From the NCBI GenBank assembly GCA_001692895.1, contig KV748228.1:497344-561343 (forward strand): a stretch of DNA of 64,000 bases, read 5' to 3'. The position numbers were made by a program, and so were the translations under genes. The notes under the pieces are model-generated. The model made no database searches, was not told where the DNA came from, and was given only the letters and a program-made list of their open reading frames with translations. Positions 13,615 to 24,719 of this stretch are shown here, piece by piece (position 1 is the first letter of the stretch; the number at the start of each line of letters is the position of its first letter). This DNA comes from Cenococcum geophilum 1.58. Taxonomy: Eukaryota > Ascomycota > Dothideomycetes > Gloniales > Gloniaceae.

Positions 13615-13619
13615 GTAAG

Positions 13620-15124
13620 GTTATATTCTTTAACACCTTAGCATACGCTAATAACTTAATTACGTAGGCTAAAGTCCTCTTAATATAATTCGGATAATCT
13701 ACGCTAAATCGTTTAAAGTTAATTAAAGAGCTTTTAAAGACAATTAAGCCGAGGGATATCTAGGTTTGTAGCAATAATTCTTAAAAAGGTAGTCTCTCTC
13801 TATTCTAATATATACTGCTACTTATTCTCTTCTATTTTAAAGTAGTATTTTAACTTATATATTATACGGTTAAAATTATATCCTTTTCCTACCAAATGAT
13901 TATAATAGAAGGTACTAGCTTGGCCCTTAAGCATAACGGAATAGGTATTGTGGTATTAATTAGACTCTATTCCCACCTTTTAGTAATAGTTATAAAAGAT
14001 ATATAGTTTCGAATTAAGAACATTATATAATTCCCCGCTAAACTTCTTCTCCTAATCTAAATAGAGCTTCGTAAGCTCTATAAGCAATTTTAAACTGCCT
14101 CTGATTTAAGATTAAGATAGAGGAGATAGGGGTTACATTATAGGCTGCAGTGGGGACGTAGGTCTAGTCGGTGGAGTCTAAAGGTCATTAAATCACAAAG
14201 TAATGGGATCCTATGCCTGCTCTTATTAGGGTATAGTATCTAACGTTAAGGTTATAGGTTAAATTGGATATAGAGGAGTTAAAGGCGGAGGTAGGTTCGT
14301 CTCTAGAGGTATATTACTTAGGTTTTATTGTAAGTTAAGCTTCCTTATAGTGCGTAGTTAGTGCTTAATCTTTTATAGAGTCTATTTATACTCTTTTTTT
14401 ACGTTAATAACCTGCTCCTAAATATTGTCTTTAATAGTACCCCCATCCTTAGGGATAAATACTCTATTCTCCTAAAGGAAGTTATGGAAGTTTTATATAA
14501 TATCCTTATTTATAGGGGCCTATATTTCCTTTATTTATCTAATAAAGTCCTCCTTTATACATTCCTATAGCGCGGTATTATTATATTTACTGTCCTTGTA
14601 ATATACTATATAGTGTAATAAAAATCCATTTAAGTCTTATTTATTAGCATTTGTAAGGTTAATTATAGCTTTATTCTATATCTTTAGGTTAATATCTTCC
14701 TTATACTTCTTTAGGTAGGTTAATACTATAGTAGGTATAGAATTAATGAGGTGTCGTATATTAAAGGTAAGTAGGATTTTCGGTTTTATAGGATCTTATA
14801 GGTTTACTATTAAGAGGTAAGCAATTTGAGATGTTATTTAACGCGTTTTAGACGTTAACTTAGGACCCTAGGTTTAGTGACACTTTTGACCTAAAGTACT
14901 CGACTAAATCTTCGTAAACGCGGTTATTCTGCGTATTAGACGCAACTTGGTATCTCCTAGTACTTAGTAATACTTCTATTACTAGTTTTTCGTAAGTCTA
15001 AGGTAGTATAATATCGCCGGGATCTATTCCATATAAGCGTATATAGTACCCCTATACGAGACTATCTCTTCTATTTAAAAACCTAGCTACTTTATAGTTA
15101 ACTATATATTTAACCACTAATTAG
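13620..15124 (-). pseudogene. Copia A 5' leader and N-terminal gag, degenerate
   Basis: Continues the Copia A interior after the Copia D insertion; it matches 57148-58750 of Copia C. The N-terminal gag part is recognisable only by that comparison. The stretch next to the 5' LTR (15090-15124) is shared with Copia B and C and holds the putative primer-binding region, which starts CTAATTAGT on the sense strand. No open reading frame remains. Confidence 0.65.
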
Positions 15125-15291
15125 TATTAGTTATATAGGGTGACTTACTAATAACGACTACTCGAGTAGGGTTATAGTAATGTTGGTTAATAAAGCTTAT
15201 TAATTGGAATGAGGAAGGGCGAGGAATGTAAGGCTCCTCGCCACGCTAGTACCGCGGCGACACGTGATAGCAACTTGCCTTATTCCTAATA
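15125..15291 (-). repeat. Copia A 5' LTR (167 bp)
   Basis: Right-hand LTR, from TATTAGTTATATAGGG to TTATTCCTAATA. The canonical TG...CA ends have become TA...TA by RIP-type transitions. Followed directly by the duplication GTAAT at 15292-15296. Confidence 0.85.
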
Positions 15292-15780
15292 GTAATATTA
15301 ATAAGAATATAGAGGTACTAGGAAAAGCTACTAAATATATTTATATAGTTTATTGTCCTAATATTATACCTATACCTCTGCTAATGTATATAATAGTTAG
15401 TATATAATTTACTTAATTAATACTAAGAGTAATAGTAATGTATTGTTTTAATTGCGGATATACTTCTATTATACGTTAGTATATATAGGATATTAGGTTT
15501 AAGGCACCTGCTATTCTTTAACTTAGATTAAAGCGGCTCTTATAGGGCGGTATTACTGATTTTAATATGCGGATGTCTTATATTAGCGGTTTACTATACA
15601 ACTTTTATAAGGACGGATTTAATAAGGCTATAGATAATATGCTGAAAGACTTTTAAATACTAGGGCTTATGGTACGTTTCCGTCTTAATATATTAAGCGA
15701 GTTCTTTTTATTAATATTAATTTTAGCCAGTATATAATCTTCTTAGTGCGTAGTATATAACGTAGCAGTTAGCCGTTTTG
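15292..15780 (+). pseudogene. DUF6589-like gene remnant, second part (low certainty)
   Basis: This stretch directly follows the GTAAT duplication of Copia A and therefore joined 2930 before that insertion. A short plus-strand frame around 15545-15700 (TDFNMRMSYISGLLYNFY, with few stops) could be C-terminal coding sequence. The rest is too AT-rich to read. Identity with the 1502-2930 gene is inferred from position only. Confidence 0.4.
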
Positions 15781-16452
15781 TGGTATAGATATATAAATAT
15801 CTTTATCTTAGCTTATACGGATATCTTTACCTTAGCTTATATAGATATTATAATATTAATTAAGTATATCTATTAAATATAAGGCGGAGACTTAATTCCT
15901 ACGTATATAGTAGTAAAAAGGTAAAAGCTACTATTTTATTATTATAAACCCGTAATAATAGCCAACCCGCAGTAATAGCTAACTTATATTTACTTATTTA
16001 ATATTTAGTAGCCTAGCATTATATATAAGTGTAATAATACCACACCTTAGGAATACAAGCTTATCCTTTATCTTACTTAGAGAATCTCTAAACTTATTTA
16101 ACCGGCGATCTATAGCTTAAACATCTTTTGCTATATTAGTTATCTATTTATAAACTATATTAACGCGCGTAGAAATAGTAATTGCTAAATACACCCTAAT
16201 AGATCCTATGCTAGCGGAGGTAGTAGCAGTAATAGCAGTACCTAGCGTGCTAGTAATTGGGAAAAGAGGTAGAGGAGCAGTAGTAGAGCGGGTGCCTCTA
16301 CGGCCGCACGTACTACTGTAAGTAGAAGTCTTAGTAGGGGGGGAGGTCTTAGTGGGGGGGAGGGGCGTAGTAGCGTGGGCGGGGATGGTGCGAGTGCGAA
16401 GCTATACGGATATTAGCAATATCCGTATTATTAAGATGTGGATATTATACCT
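15781..16452 (-). repeat. tandem unit 1, distal part (unrecognised gene)
   Basis: Matches 19891-20480 of unit 2. On the minus strand it reads as a Ser/Thr/Pro-rich stretch (TRSTAAPP, PLIPSTRSTASGTTTAL in the unit-2 copy) followed by a charged helix-like part (AKDARAINCRLSKLKDSLSK). No family recognised. It is cut off at 16452 by the LINE insertion and its other part lies at 18561-19890. Confidence 0.7.
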
Positions 16453-18560
16453 AAAAACCTTTCACCACACATGCAACCTTACCAAAAGGTAGCGCCACAC
16501 TTCAAAACTTACGCATACCCATCTTACCATCAAAAACAATCGATTTTCCAAGTTTCAAGACCTAATTCCTACTGCCTAGCGAGCTAGAGGTGGATTTATT
16601 TGTCATTTTACCCCCTTATCCCAACAGAAAATTTTCTCTAGGGGTGGTCCTAGCTTNTAANCGAGGCACNNACAGGAANACNAAAACTACTACCACTACC
16701 ACCAATACNAATACNAACACTAATAGGGGCTAGTCTTTCTANTGCCTTTTAGCCTAATCTCCCCAGAAATCTTCTAGTAGGATTAGTAAGGAGAAAGGGT
16801 ATAAGGATAGTAAAAACTAGGAAACCCCCCTATAAGATGCCAAAGTCTAATAGGCATAAAAAAAACCTCCTATAGAAATAAGTGATAATGAGTCTACGAC
16901 TACATTCACTTTTTCTGCCCCTTCTCCTTCTCCTGGCCTATTTGGGACAGGAGAAAAAAGAGGACATCCTCAGTCTTCTACTGAAAAAGAAAACCAAAAA
17001 CCTGCAAAAAAGACAACAAAATTAATGACTTTTACGGCTGGTATACCTAGTATATCTTTCCCTCCCCTTTCTCCTAAACAACACCTACAAAAGGCCCTAG
17101 AAAGCCTAATACAGGCCTATAAAGGGCTAGAAGAAGAAGAAAAAGAAGAAGAAAAAGAACAAGTTAAACAGCTAGAGGACTATACACGGAGTATTCTAGT
17201 AGGAGAAAATCCCTTTATGGAAGGAAAAGAAAAGGCAAAAGATATCCTACAAGGATTAGTCGAAGAAGTAAGAGCTCTCCGTAAGGAGGTAGCTCCTACT
17301 AAGGAAACCTACGCAGAGAGACTAAAGAAGAACCTCCCTTCCTCGTCCCCTCTACCCTCCTTACCAATACCATCTCCTACCCTTTCTACTTCTACTAGAA
17401 GTAAGAAAAAGCAGCTATAAGAAAGGAAGCTAGTCCTTATTACAGACCAAAAGGACTAACCTCTAGATACTTTCTCTATACGAAACAAAGTTAATTAACT
17501 ATTTACATCAAAACTGCAAGTAGAAAAGCCAGTTCTAGGGTCTATAGGAAGAACTAAAGGAAAACAAAATATCCTTCTTACAACTACAGAAGAGTATAAT
17601 GCAGATTTCCTAGTCAAATATAAGGAAATATGGCATAACTGCTTTACCTTTCAAAGAGAACAAAAACTAGAACCATGGGTTCAAATTATAGCCCATGGGG
17701 TTCCTACCCTACCTTTCCTAGGAGAAGGAGGCTCTAAGCTTCTAAAAGAAGAAATTGAGACCTTTAATCCTATAAGGATACAAGGACTACCTAGATGGAT
17801 NTNATCTAGTGNAAAAAGACACNATNNANAGACNAGATTNGGCTCTATAGTTTTTACTATAGANAACGAAGAAAAAAGACAAGAAATCCTTAAGTAAAAA
17901 GAGATATTAATTGTAGGTACAGCTACTAAGGTAGTAAAATACCTCGAAGTCTCTCCTACTACGCAGTGTACGAGCTGCCAAAAATTTGGCCATATAGGAG
18001 ACAGGTGCTCTACTAGAGCCTGTAGATACTGTGCAGCTGCACATTTATCTAAAGACCATTCCTGTTCTACCTGTATAATAACAGGCAAACCTTGCCAGCA
18101 TACCACCCCTCTTTGCATTAATTGTAAAGAAAAACACTTTGCTAATAGTAAAGACTNCGAGACTCTNAAAGCAGCTAGACTAGTATGTNATNGAGATTCT
18201 ATGGAAGAATAAAACAGATAGGATTCTAGAAGGAGGCAACTCCTACTAGGCTCTTAAAAAGATATTAGAGAGCAAAAGGACAGAAATAAATCGCAAAAGG
18301 ACAGGGACAGGTGTTAGGATTTCCTATGGTTTTTCCTACCGTTTTCTTATTCCCTAGTAGTTGCAGCACCTTAGTATTTTATTAAGGAGCTATAAACCCT
18401 TAGGGGTTTATAAACTACNAGGACATAGCTACTAGTANATNTTAAGCTGCCTANAAAGGATTCATGTATATAGAACTATAGCGCCATAGCCTAGAGGCTG
18501 CATGCGCAGTATTGTACGTAGTATAATACAATCGGATATAAAATAAAAAAAAATAAAAAA
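16453..18560 (+). mobile_element. ORF1-only Tad-like LINE insertion
   Basis: An 11-bp duplication ATATTATACCT flanks it (16442-16452 and 18560-18570) and its 3' end is an A-rich tail (AAATAAAAAAAAATAAAAAA, 18541-18560). Both are typical of target-primed reverse transcription. Only ORF1 is present: after ORF1 there are about 330 bp of 3' sequence and no endonuclease or reverse transcriptase ORF. It is less RIP-mutated than its surroundings. Isolated ambiguous bases (n) cluster here. It split unit 1 of the tandem duplication, so it is younger than that duplication. Confidence 0.82.
16837..18212 (+). pseudogene. LINE ORF1 protein with three zinc knuckles
   Basis: RNA-binding ORF1 (gag-like) protein of a Tad/I-type non-LTR element, which in living elements coats the template RNA. 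Likely start ATG at 16837; a run of eight A at 16858-16865 puts the following PPIEISDNES out of phase by one base, so a frameshift or sequencing indel lies there. From 17025 the frame is clean to 17417, with an acidic, coiled-coil-like LEEEEKEEEKEQ stretch, and continues past four in-frame TAA/TAG to TAA at 18210. The C-terminal part holds CTSCQKFGHIGDRC, CRYCAAAHLSKDHSC and CINCKEKHFANSKD, three CCHC-type knuckles. Several codons contain n. Family identification is strong; activity is excluded by the stops. Confidence 0.85.
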
Positions 18561-19890
18561 TATTATACCTTCTTAGTAGGTATTCTAGCCGGACTACTAG
18601 CAGAAGCTAATTACGCACGTTTTTTACGCTAAGGTATAACTAGCTTTAGATTTAGTAAGCTTTTCTATATGCGTATTAGCTAATAGAATAATAGTATACT
18701 ATTAGCGCATACCGTTCTGTACGACCTACTACTAAAACGACATCTTAAATATGTATCTCTAAAATAAGGCCTAGAGTTCTGCTTATAAACGCGATATTTA
18801 TAGCTATGCTTCTTATATAAAGCGTATAGCGGATTGCGCAGCTTACTAAAGCTACCCTTAATATTCTAAATGTGTGTTAATATCCGCTGGCGACTTTCCT
18901 TTATACTTTCCTAACTACTAGCTTTTAGAGTGTACTATTTATTCGCTAACGGCACTTAGATAGGAAGGCGCTTATTTATATTAGGAGTACTGTAGAGATT
19001 ATAAGGGCTGTAGGAATTGTGAGGGCTGCGGAGATTGCAAGGGCTGCGGAGATTATAAGAGTTAGCGTTATTAAGGTCTTTATCTTTGTTGCTGTTTAGA
19101 GATTCGCTATCCAAAGGAACCTTATATATAGTGTTTAGGTCACTATAAGAGGTAAATTAGTAGATAAGACGCTAAAATAGTATAACTAATATATACGATT
19201 TAATAGCTATTTTAAGCTTTATATTTATATCAGCAGCCTTTTTAGCCCGCTTTTTAAGAAAAGAAGATAAACGAGCCTTATTAAGCCTCTTTTTAGAAGT
19301 ATTAGGTAGCGGCAGTAGGGAGGCAGACGGTGAAGTAGTGGATAGTAAAGTAGCCTATGGTAAAGATATAGGTAGCGGAAAGGCATCTAGTAAAAAGGTA
19401 AGTGGGTTTTTAGCGGATTTCGCTCTATCCTTATTATTGTCGCCTACTAAACTTTATAAAGAGCGCTTTGGTATATATTTCCTAAAATTATATTAGCTAT
19501 AGGCATAATTTAGTATTAGAAAGCTTACTCTTTAGGAATAAAATCTAAAGGCTTAGTAAGAGCATCTATAGCGTACTTAATAGTATTAAACTCCTTATTA
19601 TTAACGTCGCGTATATTAAGTTCCTTAACCGCCTAGTTACTATTATTTGCATTAATATTATTTATAGATGTAAATATAGGTATTATAGATAGTAGTATTC
19701 TAAAGGACAGTATATAAAACAACAATGATAAAGTTCGCGGTGTGGTACTATAAGGTAGAAGGTTAGTAGAGGAAGAAGAGGTACAGAAGTTAATTAAAGG
19801 TAAATATCTACGCTACCGATTTTATTAAATTAGCTTACTAATAAATAATCGCTGCTATAGTAACTTACTTTAGTAAATATTAACGGTGCG
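18561..19890 (-). repeat. tandem unit 1, proximal part (unrecognised gene)
   Basis: Matches 20471-21770 of unit 2. The minus strand reads KNPLTFLLDAFPLPISLP, a Ser/Pro-rich part, a KRLNKARLSSFLKKRAKKAA basic stretch, Asn/Ser/Pro-Tyr repeats (NLRSPCNLRSPHNSYSPYN) and a conserved LRNPLYALYKKHSYKYRVYK block. No known domain was recognised. Joined to 15781-16452 before the LINE inserted. Confidence 0.7.
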
Positions 19891-21770
19891 GATATATAAA
19901 TATCTCTATCTTAGCTTATACGGATATCCTTATCCTAACCTATACGGATATTATAATATTAATTAAGTATATCTATTAAATATAAGGCAGAGACTTAATT
20001 CCTATATACGCAGTAGCAGAGAGGTAAGAGCTACTATTTTATTACTTTAAACCCATAATAACAGCCAACCTATATTTACTTAAATTCTATATCCGGCAAC
20101 CTAGCGTTGCGTATAAGTGTAGTAATACTACGCCTTATAAACGCAAGTTTATCCTTTATCTTACTTAGAGAATCTTTAAGCTTACTTAACCGGCAATTTA
20201 TAGCCCGAGCATCTTTTGCTACCTTAGTTACCTATTTATAAACTATATTAACGCGCGCGGAAATAGTAATTGCTAAATACGCTCTAATATTTTCTGTGGT
20301 AGTAAGAGCGGTAGTAGTACCAGAGGCAGTACTACGTGTGCTAGGAATTAGTGGAAGAGTAGGAGGAGCAGCAGTAGAACGGGTGCCTCTATAGCTGCGT
20401 ATATTACTATAAGTGGGAGTCTTAGGGAGAGGGGAGGTTTTTAGAGGGGGGATAATGTAGGTATAAAGCTATACGGATATTATACTTTCTTAGTAGGTGT
20501 TTTAACCGGACTACTGGTAGAAGCTAATTACGTATATTTTTTATGCTAAGGTATAACCGGCTTTAGTCTTAGCAAACTATCCTATATACGTATTAGCTAA
20601 TGGAATGGTAGTATACTATTAGTATATACCTTTTTATATAACCTGCTACTTAAGCGATATCTTAAGCATATACCTCTAAAATATAGCCTAGAGTTCTGCT
20701 TGTAAACGCAATATTTATAATCTTGCTTAACGTATAGAGTGTATAGCGGATTACGCAGTATACTAGAGCTACCCTTAATATTCTAGATATAGGTATATAT
20801 CCGCTAGCGAGCTTCCTTTATATTCTCCTAAGTACTAGCTTTTAGGGTATACCATTTATTTACTAACGGCACTTAAATAGAAAGGCGCTCGTTTATATTA
20901 ATATCTAATATTATAGCTTAGGCTATCTACGTACTGTAGAGCTTACGAGGGCTATAGAGATTATAAGAGAATAGAGGAGGGCTTTTAGGAGAGTCGGCGT
21001 CATTAAGATTAATCTCTTTATCGTTATTTAAAATCTCTAACATTTCTATTAGGTTACTATAAGAGGTAAATTAGTAGATAAGACACTAAAAGAGTATAGC
21101 TAATATATACGATTTAAAGGCTATCTTATACTAAACATTTTACGCAGCAATTTTATTAGCTTGCCTTTTAAGAGAAGTAGAAGTATAATAAGGATTAAAC
21201 TTTTTAAAAGTAGTAGGCGATGAAGAAATAGGCGGCTTAAAGGTAGGCGATAAAAAGGTAAGCGGTAAAGAGGTAAGTAGTAAAGAGGTAAGCGGATTTC
21301 TAGCGGATTTCGCAATAACCTTATTATGGTGCTCTGCTACATCCGATAAAGAGTGCTTTAGTATATATTTCCTAAAATTATATTAGCTATAGGCATAATT
21401 TAGTATTAGAAAGCTTACTCTCTAGGTAAAGATTCTAAAGGATTAGTGAAAAAAAGAGCGTTTTTAAAAGCGTCCTTAATTATTTTATTATTAATATCGC
21501 GTGTATTAAGTTCCTTAACTAAATAGCTATCGGACGTATTTAGAGGTGTAAAAAAAGGCATTATAGATAGTAGTATACTAATTAATAGTAGATAAAATAA
21601 TAATAATAAAGTTTGCGGTGCGTTATTGTAAGGTAAAAGGTTAGTAAAAGAAGAGGTGTAAAGATTAATTAAAGGTGAATATCCGCGCTAAGATTTTATC
21701 GAATTAGCTTACTAATAAATAATTACTATTATGGTGATTTACCTTAGTAAATATTAACTACCTCTTTAAC
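19891..21770 (-). repeat. tandem unit 2 of the unrecognised 1.9-kb gene-like repeat
   Basis: A full second copy of 15781-16452 plus 18561-19890, in the same orientation, uninterrupted. The two copies share sequence along their whole length but differ by many transitions, as expected if RIP acted on both. Position 21240-21300 has a short internal GGTAAGCGGTAAAGA-like repeat. Coding strand is probably minus. Function unknown. Confidence 0.7.
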
Positions 21771-21789
21771 CTGCTAAAGCTGCGTTGTA

Positions 21790-22360
21790 TCTAAACCTAA
21801 GGGCGGAGATTAAGCACTAGGCTATAGGTTCTAAGCTGTGCTTAGTTTAGAGAGTGGAGATCGAATATTAGGCTGTAAATTCTAAGCCGCACCTAATTTA
21901 GAAGATGGGGATTAAGTATTAGTACGCGAATTCTAAACTGCGTCTAGTTTAGAGGGTGGAGATTAAGTATTAGCCTGTAAACCCTAAGCCTTAAAGTTCC
22001 TTAGGAGCGAAGATCTAGTATTATAACTTAAATCTTAAGCCTTAGGATTTTCTAGGAGCGGAGATCTAATACTATATTATAAACTCTAAATTTCCGGATT
22101 TCCTACTACCTAGGAACTAGTGCTACGCCACTAATATTAAACTTTGGAATTTTTTATGGTTGGAGATTTGGTATTATATTGCGAATATTAAACCTTAAGC
22201 TTATCTAAAAGTTAAGACTTAGTGTTGTACTGTAAGCTCTAACACTTAGGCTGCCGTAAGGATTTGGATTTAATGCTGCGCTAAAAGCTTTAATATCTAG
22301 ATTGCTCTAAGGGCTAAGACCTAATACTATGCTATAAGATCTAATATCTAGCGCTTTAGC
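21790..22360. repeat. degenerate ~51-bp tandem repeat, about ten units
   Basis: Units begin with GCGGAGATTAAGCACTAG-like motifs near 21805, 21855, 21905, 21957, 22007 and 22058, then with looser spacing to about 22310 (GGGCTAAGACCTAATACTAT). Spacing is 50-52 bp. 51 bp would be 17 codons, so an ancestral repeat protein is possible, but all frames are broken. Confidence 0.7.
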
Positions 22361-23489
22361 TGCGGCCTATTTATATTTATATTGCTACTAATATTAGTAA
22401 ATAGACGTCTCTATATTCTTTTTAAGGTTATACTGCTAGCTAATATAGTACTAGAGGGGAGAATTGGCTAGAGAGACTAGCTTAGAGTTATATTAATACT
22501 AGCTATATAAGCAGATATAGTACTTCTTACTTAAGTAGAGCGGCGGGAAGTGCTAGATTTACCTTTAGTTAATTCTGCCGGCTAAAAGGGAGCTAACTCT
22601 ATAGTGGCTAATATATTAGCCCGTAAGTCTATATATTAAAATAAGCTTTTTAACCGTACTAGCGAGCCACTAGGTAAAGTATATAGTTGTTAAGCACTAA
22701 TATATAATTAATCGGACGAACTATTTAAAAGCCGCTGTAAGCGACGAGCCTAGGTTAATAGATAAGCTACTAAACCACTATACTAACCTTATAGATATCC
22801 GTCTATACCCGCTATATAGGCTAATTCCCTTCTAGTATCCTATTGCTGAGTTGCTGTAGAGGGTGCTATAATGCGGCAGTTTGCCGTTGCCGCTAATACT
22901 AGATTGCCGTAAATTGCTACCAACGATAGACTATTACTAGTAGGATTATTAATAAGGCTACGTTAATTTGCAATAACCGTATATAGAGATTACTGCGGAG
23001 ATTAAACACTACGCTATAGACTAGCGCTACCTATATTTAAGCTAACAATACTATTAGACTTCTACTGTGGAGCTTAAAGGCTATACTACGGACTAATACC
23101 TAGGTTGTTCCGAGATATAAACTAAGGTAGCGGAGAATTGTAAGAAGCTATATTAAGAAGCTATTAAGAAAAATAGAGGCGCTATAGGGAGTTATTAGGA
23201 TGCTAAAGGCTAAGTTAAGGGTACTGCGGATATATACCAGATGATTTTTAAGCGGGTAGCCGTATATCTAGAGTATACGGATATTAAATATCTAGTTGTT
23301 AAGATAACTGCGATAGAGTAGTATGCGTAGTCTAGAACTAGTTCGCCTATAAGTTTTAGGTTAATATAAGCTAAGATATTTAAGATTTGGTTATATCCGT
23401 TTATAAGCTAGATGCTAATAATAGCTATAAGGGCGGTAATACTTTAGTTTATAATAGTTAATTAGAGCTAGCACTCCTTATAGCTAATA
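22361..23489. other. unassigned RIP-mutated sequence
   Basis: AT-rich with TAA/TAG in every frame. Some minus-strand stretches are open for 20-30 codons but nothing was recognised. It lies downstream of the helicase on the minus strand and may be the 3' part of that element. Confidence 0.45.
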
Positions 23490-24501
23490 CACTAATAGGT
23501 CCCTATTAACCCGCTAATAGTAGAGGTATTTATAACGAGCTTCTAGATATAGTAATACGTTTACTAGATTGCGACGCAACCTATAAGACACTAATACTAA
23601 AGTATCGCGTTTCTTCCTTATAAATAAAGCGAATAAGCGCGTCTACTTTATTTCCTAGGAAGCTGTAATCCTATTTAGGTAATATCCGCTTAAGACCTTC
23701 GCGAGTTAGTAGAGGTTGGATATAGAGTATATAAATTTAATTATTGGATATAATATAACTGGAAATTGGACTTTAAACTATATCCTAGTATATTATATTA
23801 AGCTATCCTTTAATCCACTTCTTAATACTTATAAATAGATCCTTTAAGTACTTACTCTTCGCAATATTCCTAGTATATAGTGTAATAATATTATACTCCT
23901 TATAAGCCTATAATGAATTATCGTAATTAGAGCAATAGCGTAAACCTCTAAATAATAGACTCGTCTCCTTATATGGCTTAAGTAGAATATTACGTAGATA
24001 TCTAGTAGCTTTATTTATAAGCTCGTATAATATATCTAGAAGTACCGCCCATTTCTCTATATTAGTCTTCGCCCTCTTCTATTTTTCTATATACTTAATT
24101 AGTAGGGCTAATAATATTATATTCTTATTAAGTATTTAATCCTCTTCTTCCTAAGTAGATACCTGCGAGATAATATTACTATTAATTATAACAAATAAAG
24201 CTAGATCGCTAGCGAAATCCGCTGCCCTATCCTCTTATATCGCCATCCTAGTAGTAATAAAGTTACGGCCGAGTCGGGTAGATAGAGGGGCTGTAGGTTT
24301 TTAAGACTTTTACTTTAGCGGTGTAATATCCGCAAGAGCACCCTTATACTAGTCTTTAATAAGGATAATTATATATCCGGTAATACTATTACATTAGGCG
24401 GCCCGTTTAAATCGCTGCAGTATTATATTTAGGCTTTTGTTAGGATAATAACTATATATAATAAAATGGATAATATCTAGAATATCTATACTATAGGCTA
24501 G
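23490..24501 (-). pseudogene. RecQ-like helicase 1, C-terminal part
   Basis: Minus-strand continuation of the helicase at 30353-31750, separated by the Gypsy insertion (GCTAG duplication). Motif V/VI region reads NKSLNIILQRFKRAA at about 24397-24440, where the Gly-Arg of a QRxGRAxR motif is partly mutated. It is followed by a long C-terminal region with CSNYDNSL (about 23890), a likely relic of the Cys-containing region found after the helicase core in this family. Many TAA/TAG interrupt it. In living relatives the protein would be an ATP-driven 3'-5' DNA helicase. Confidence 0.7.
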
Positions 24502-24702
24502 TGTTACGGCACTGGCAGAACTTGGCAGAACTTCGTGGTTACGTGACTAGAGGACCGTATAAAAGAACCCTACTTTAACCGGCGCTGCTCTTCTTCTCCT
24601 TTTCTTTCTCTAGCTTTAGATCCTCGTTTATAGACTACTAATCGTATAGGCTTGCGCGTCCCTCTTACCGTGCTCGTGCTTTAATTAACTAAGTCACTAA
24701 TA
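24502..24702 (+). repeat. Gypsy 5' LTR (201 bp)
   Basis: Starts TGTTACGGCACTGGCAG and ends AAGTCACTAATA, where the terminal CA has become TA. Contains a duplicated GGCAGAACTT near its start. Confidence 0.92.
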
Positions 24703-24719
24703 TTATCTAAAGCTTAACT

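Larger units (their letters stand above)
2931..15291 (-). mobile_element. Copia A, LTR retrotransposon, interrupted by Copia D
   Basis: Two LTRs (2931-3138 and 15125-15291) are flanked by the 5-bp duplication GTAAT at 2926-2930 and 15292-15296, proving a transposition event. The sense strand is minus: 5' LTR at the right, then gag, zinc knuckle, integrase, reverse transcriptase and RNase H toward the left. Copia D is inserted in gag at 7371/7372. Without Copia D the element is about 6.1 kb, like Copia B (6074 bp) and C (6141 bp). Heavily RIP-mutated and certainly inactive. Confidence 0.9.
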
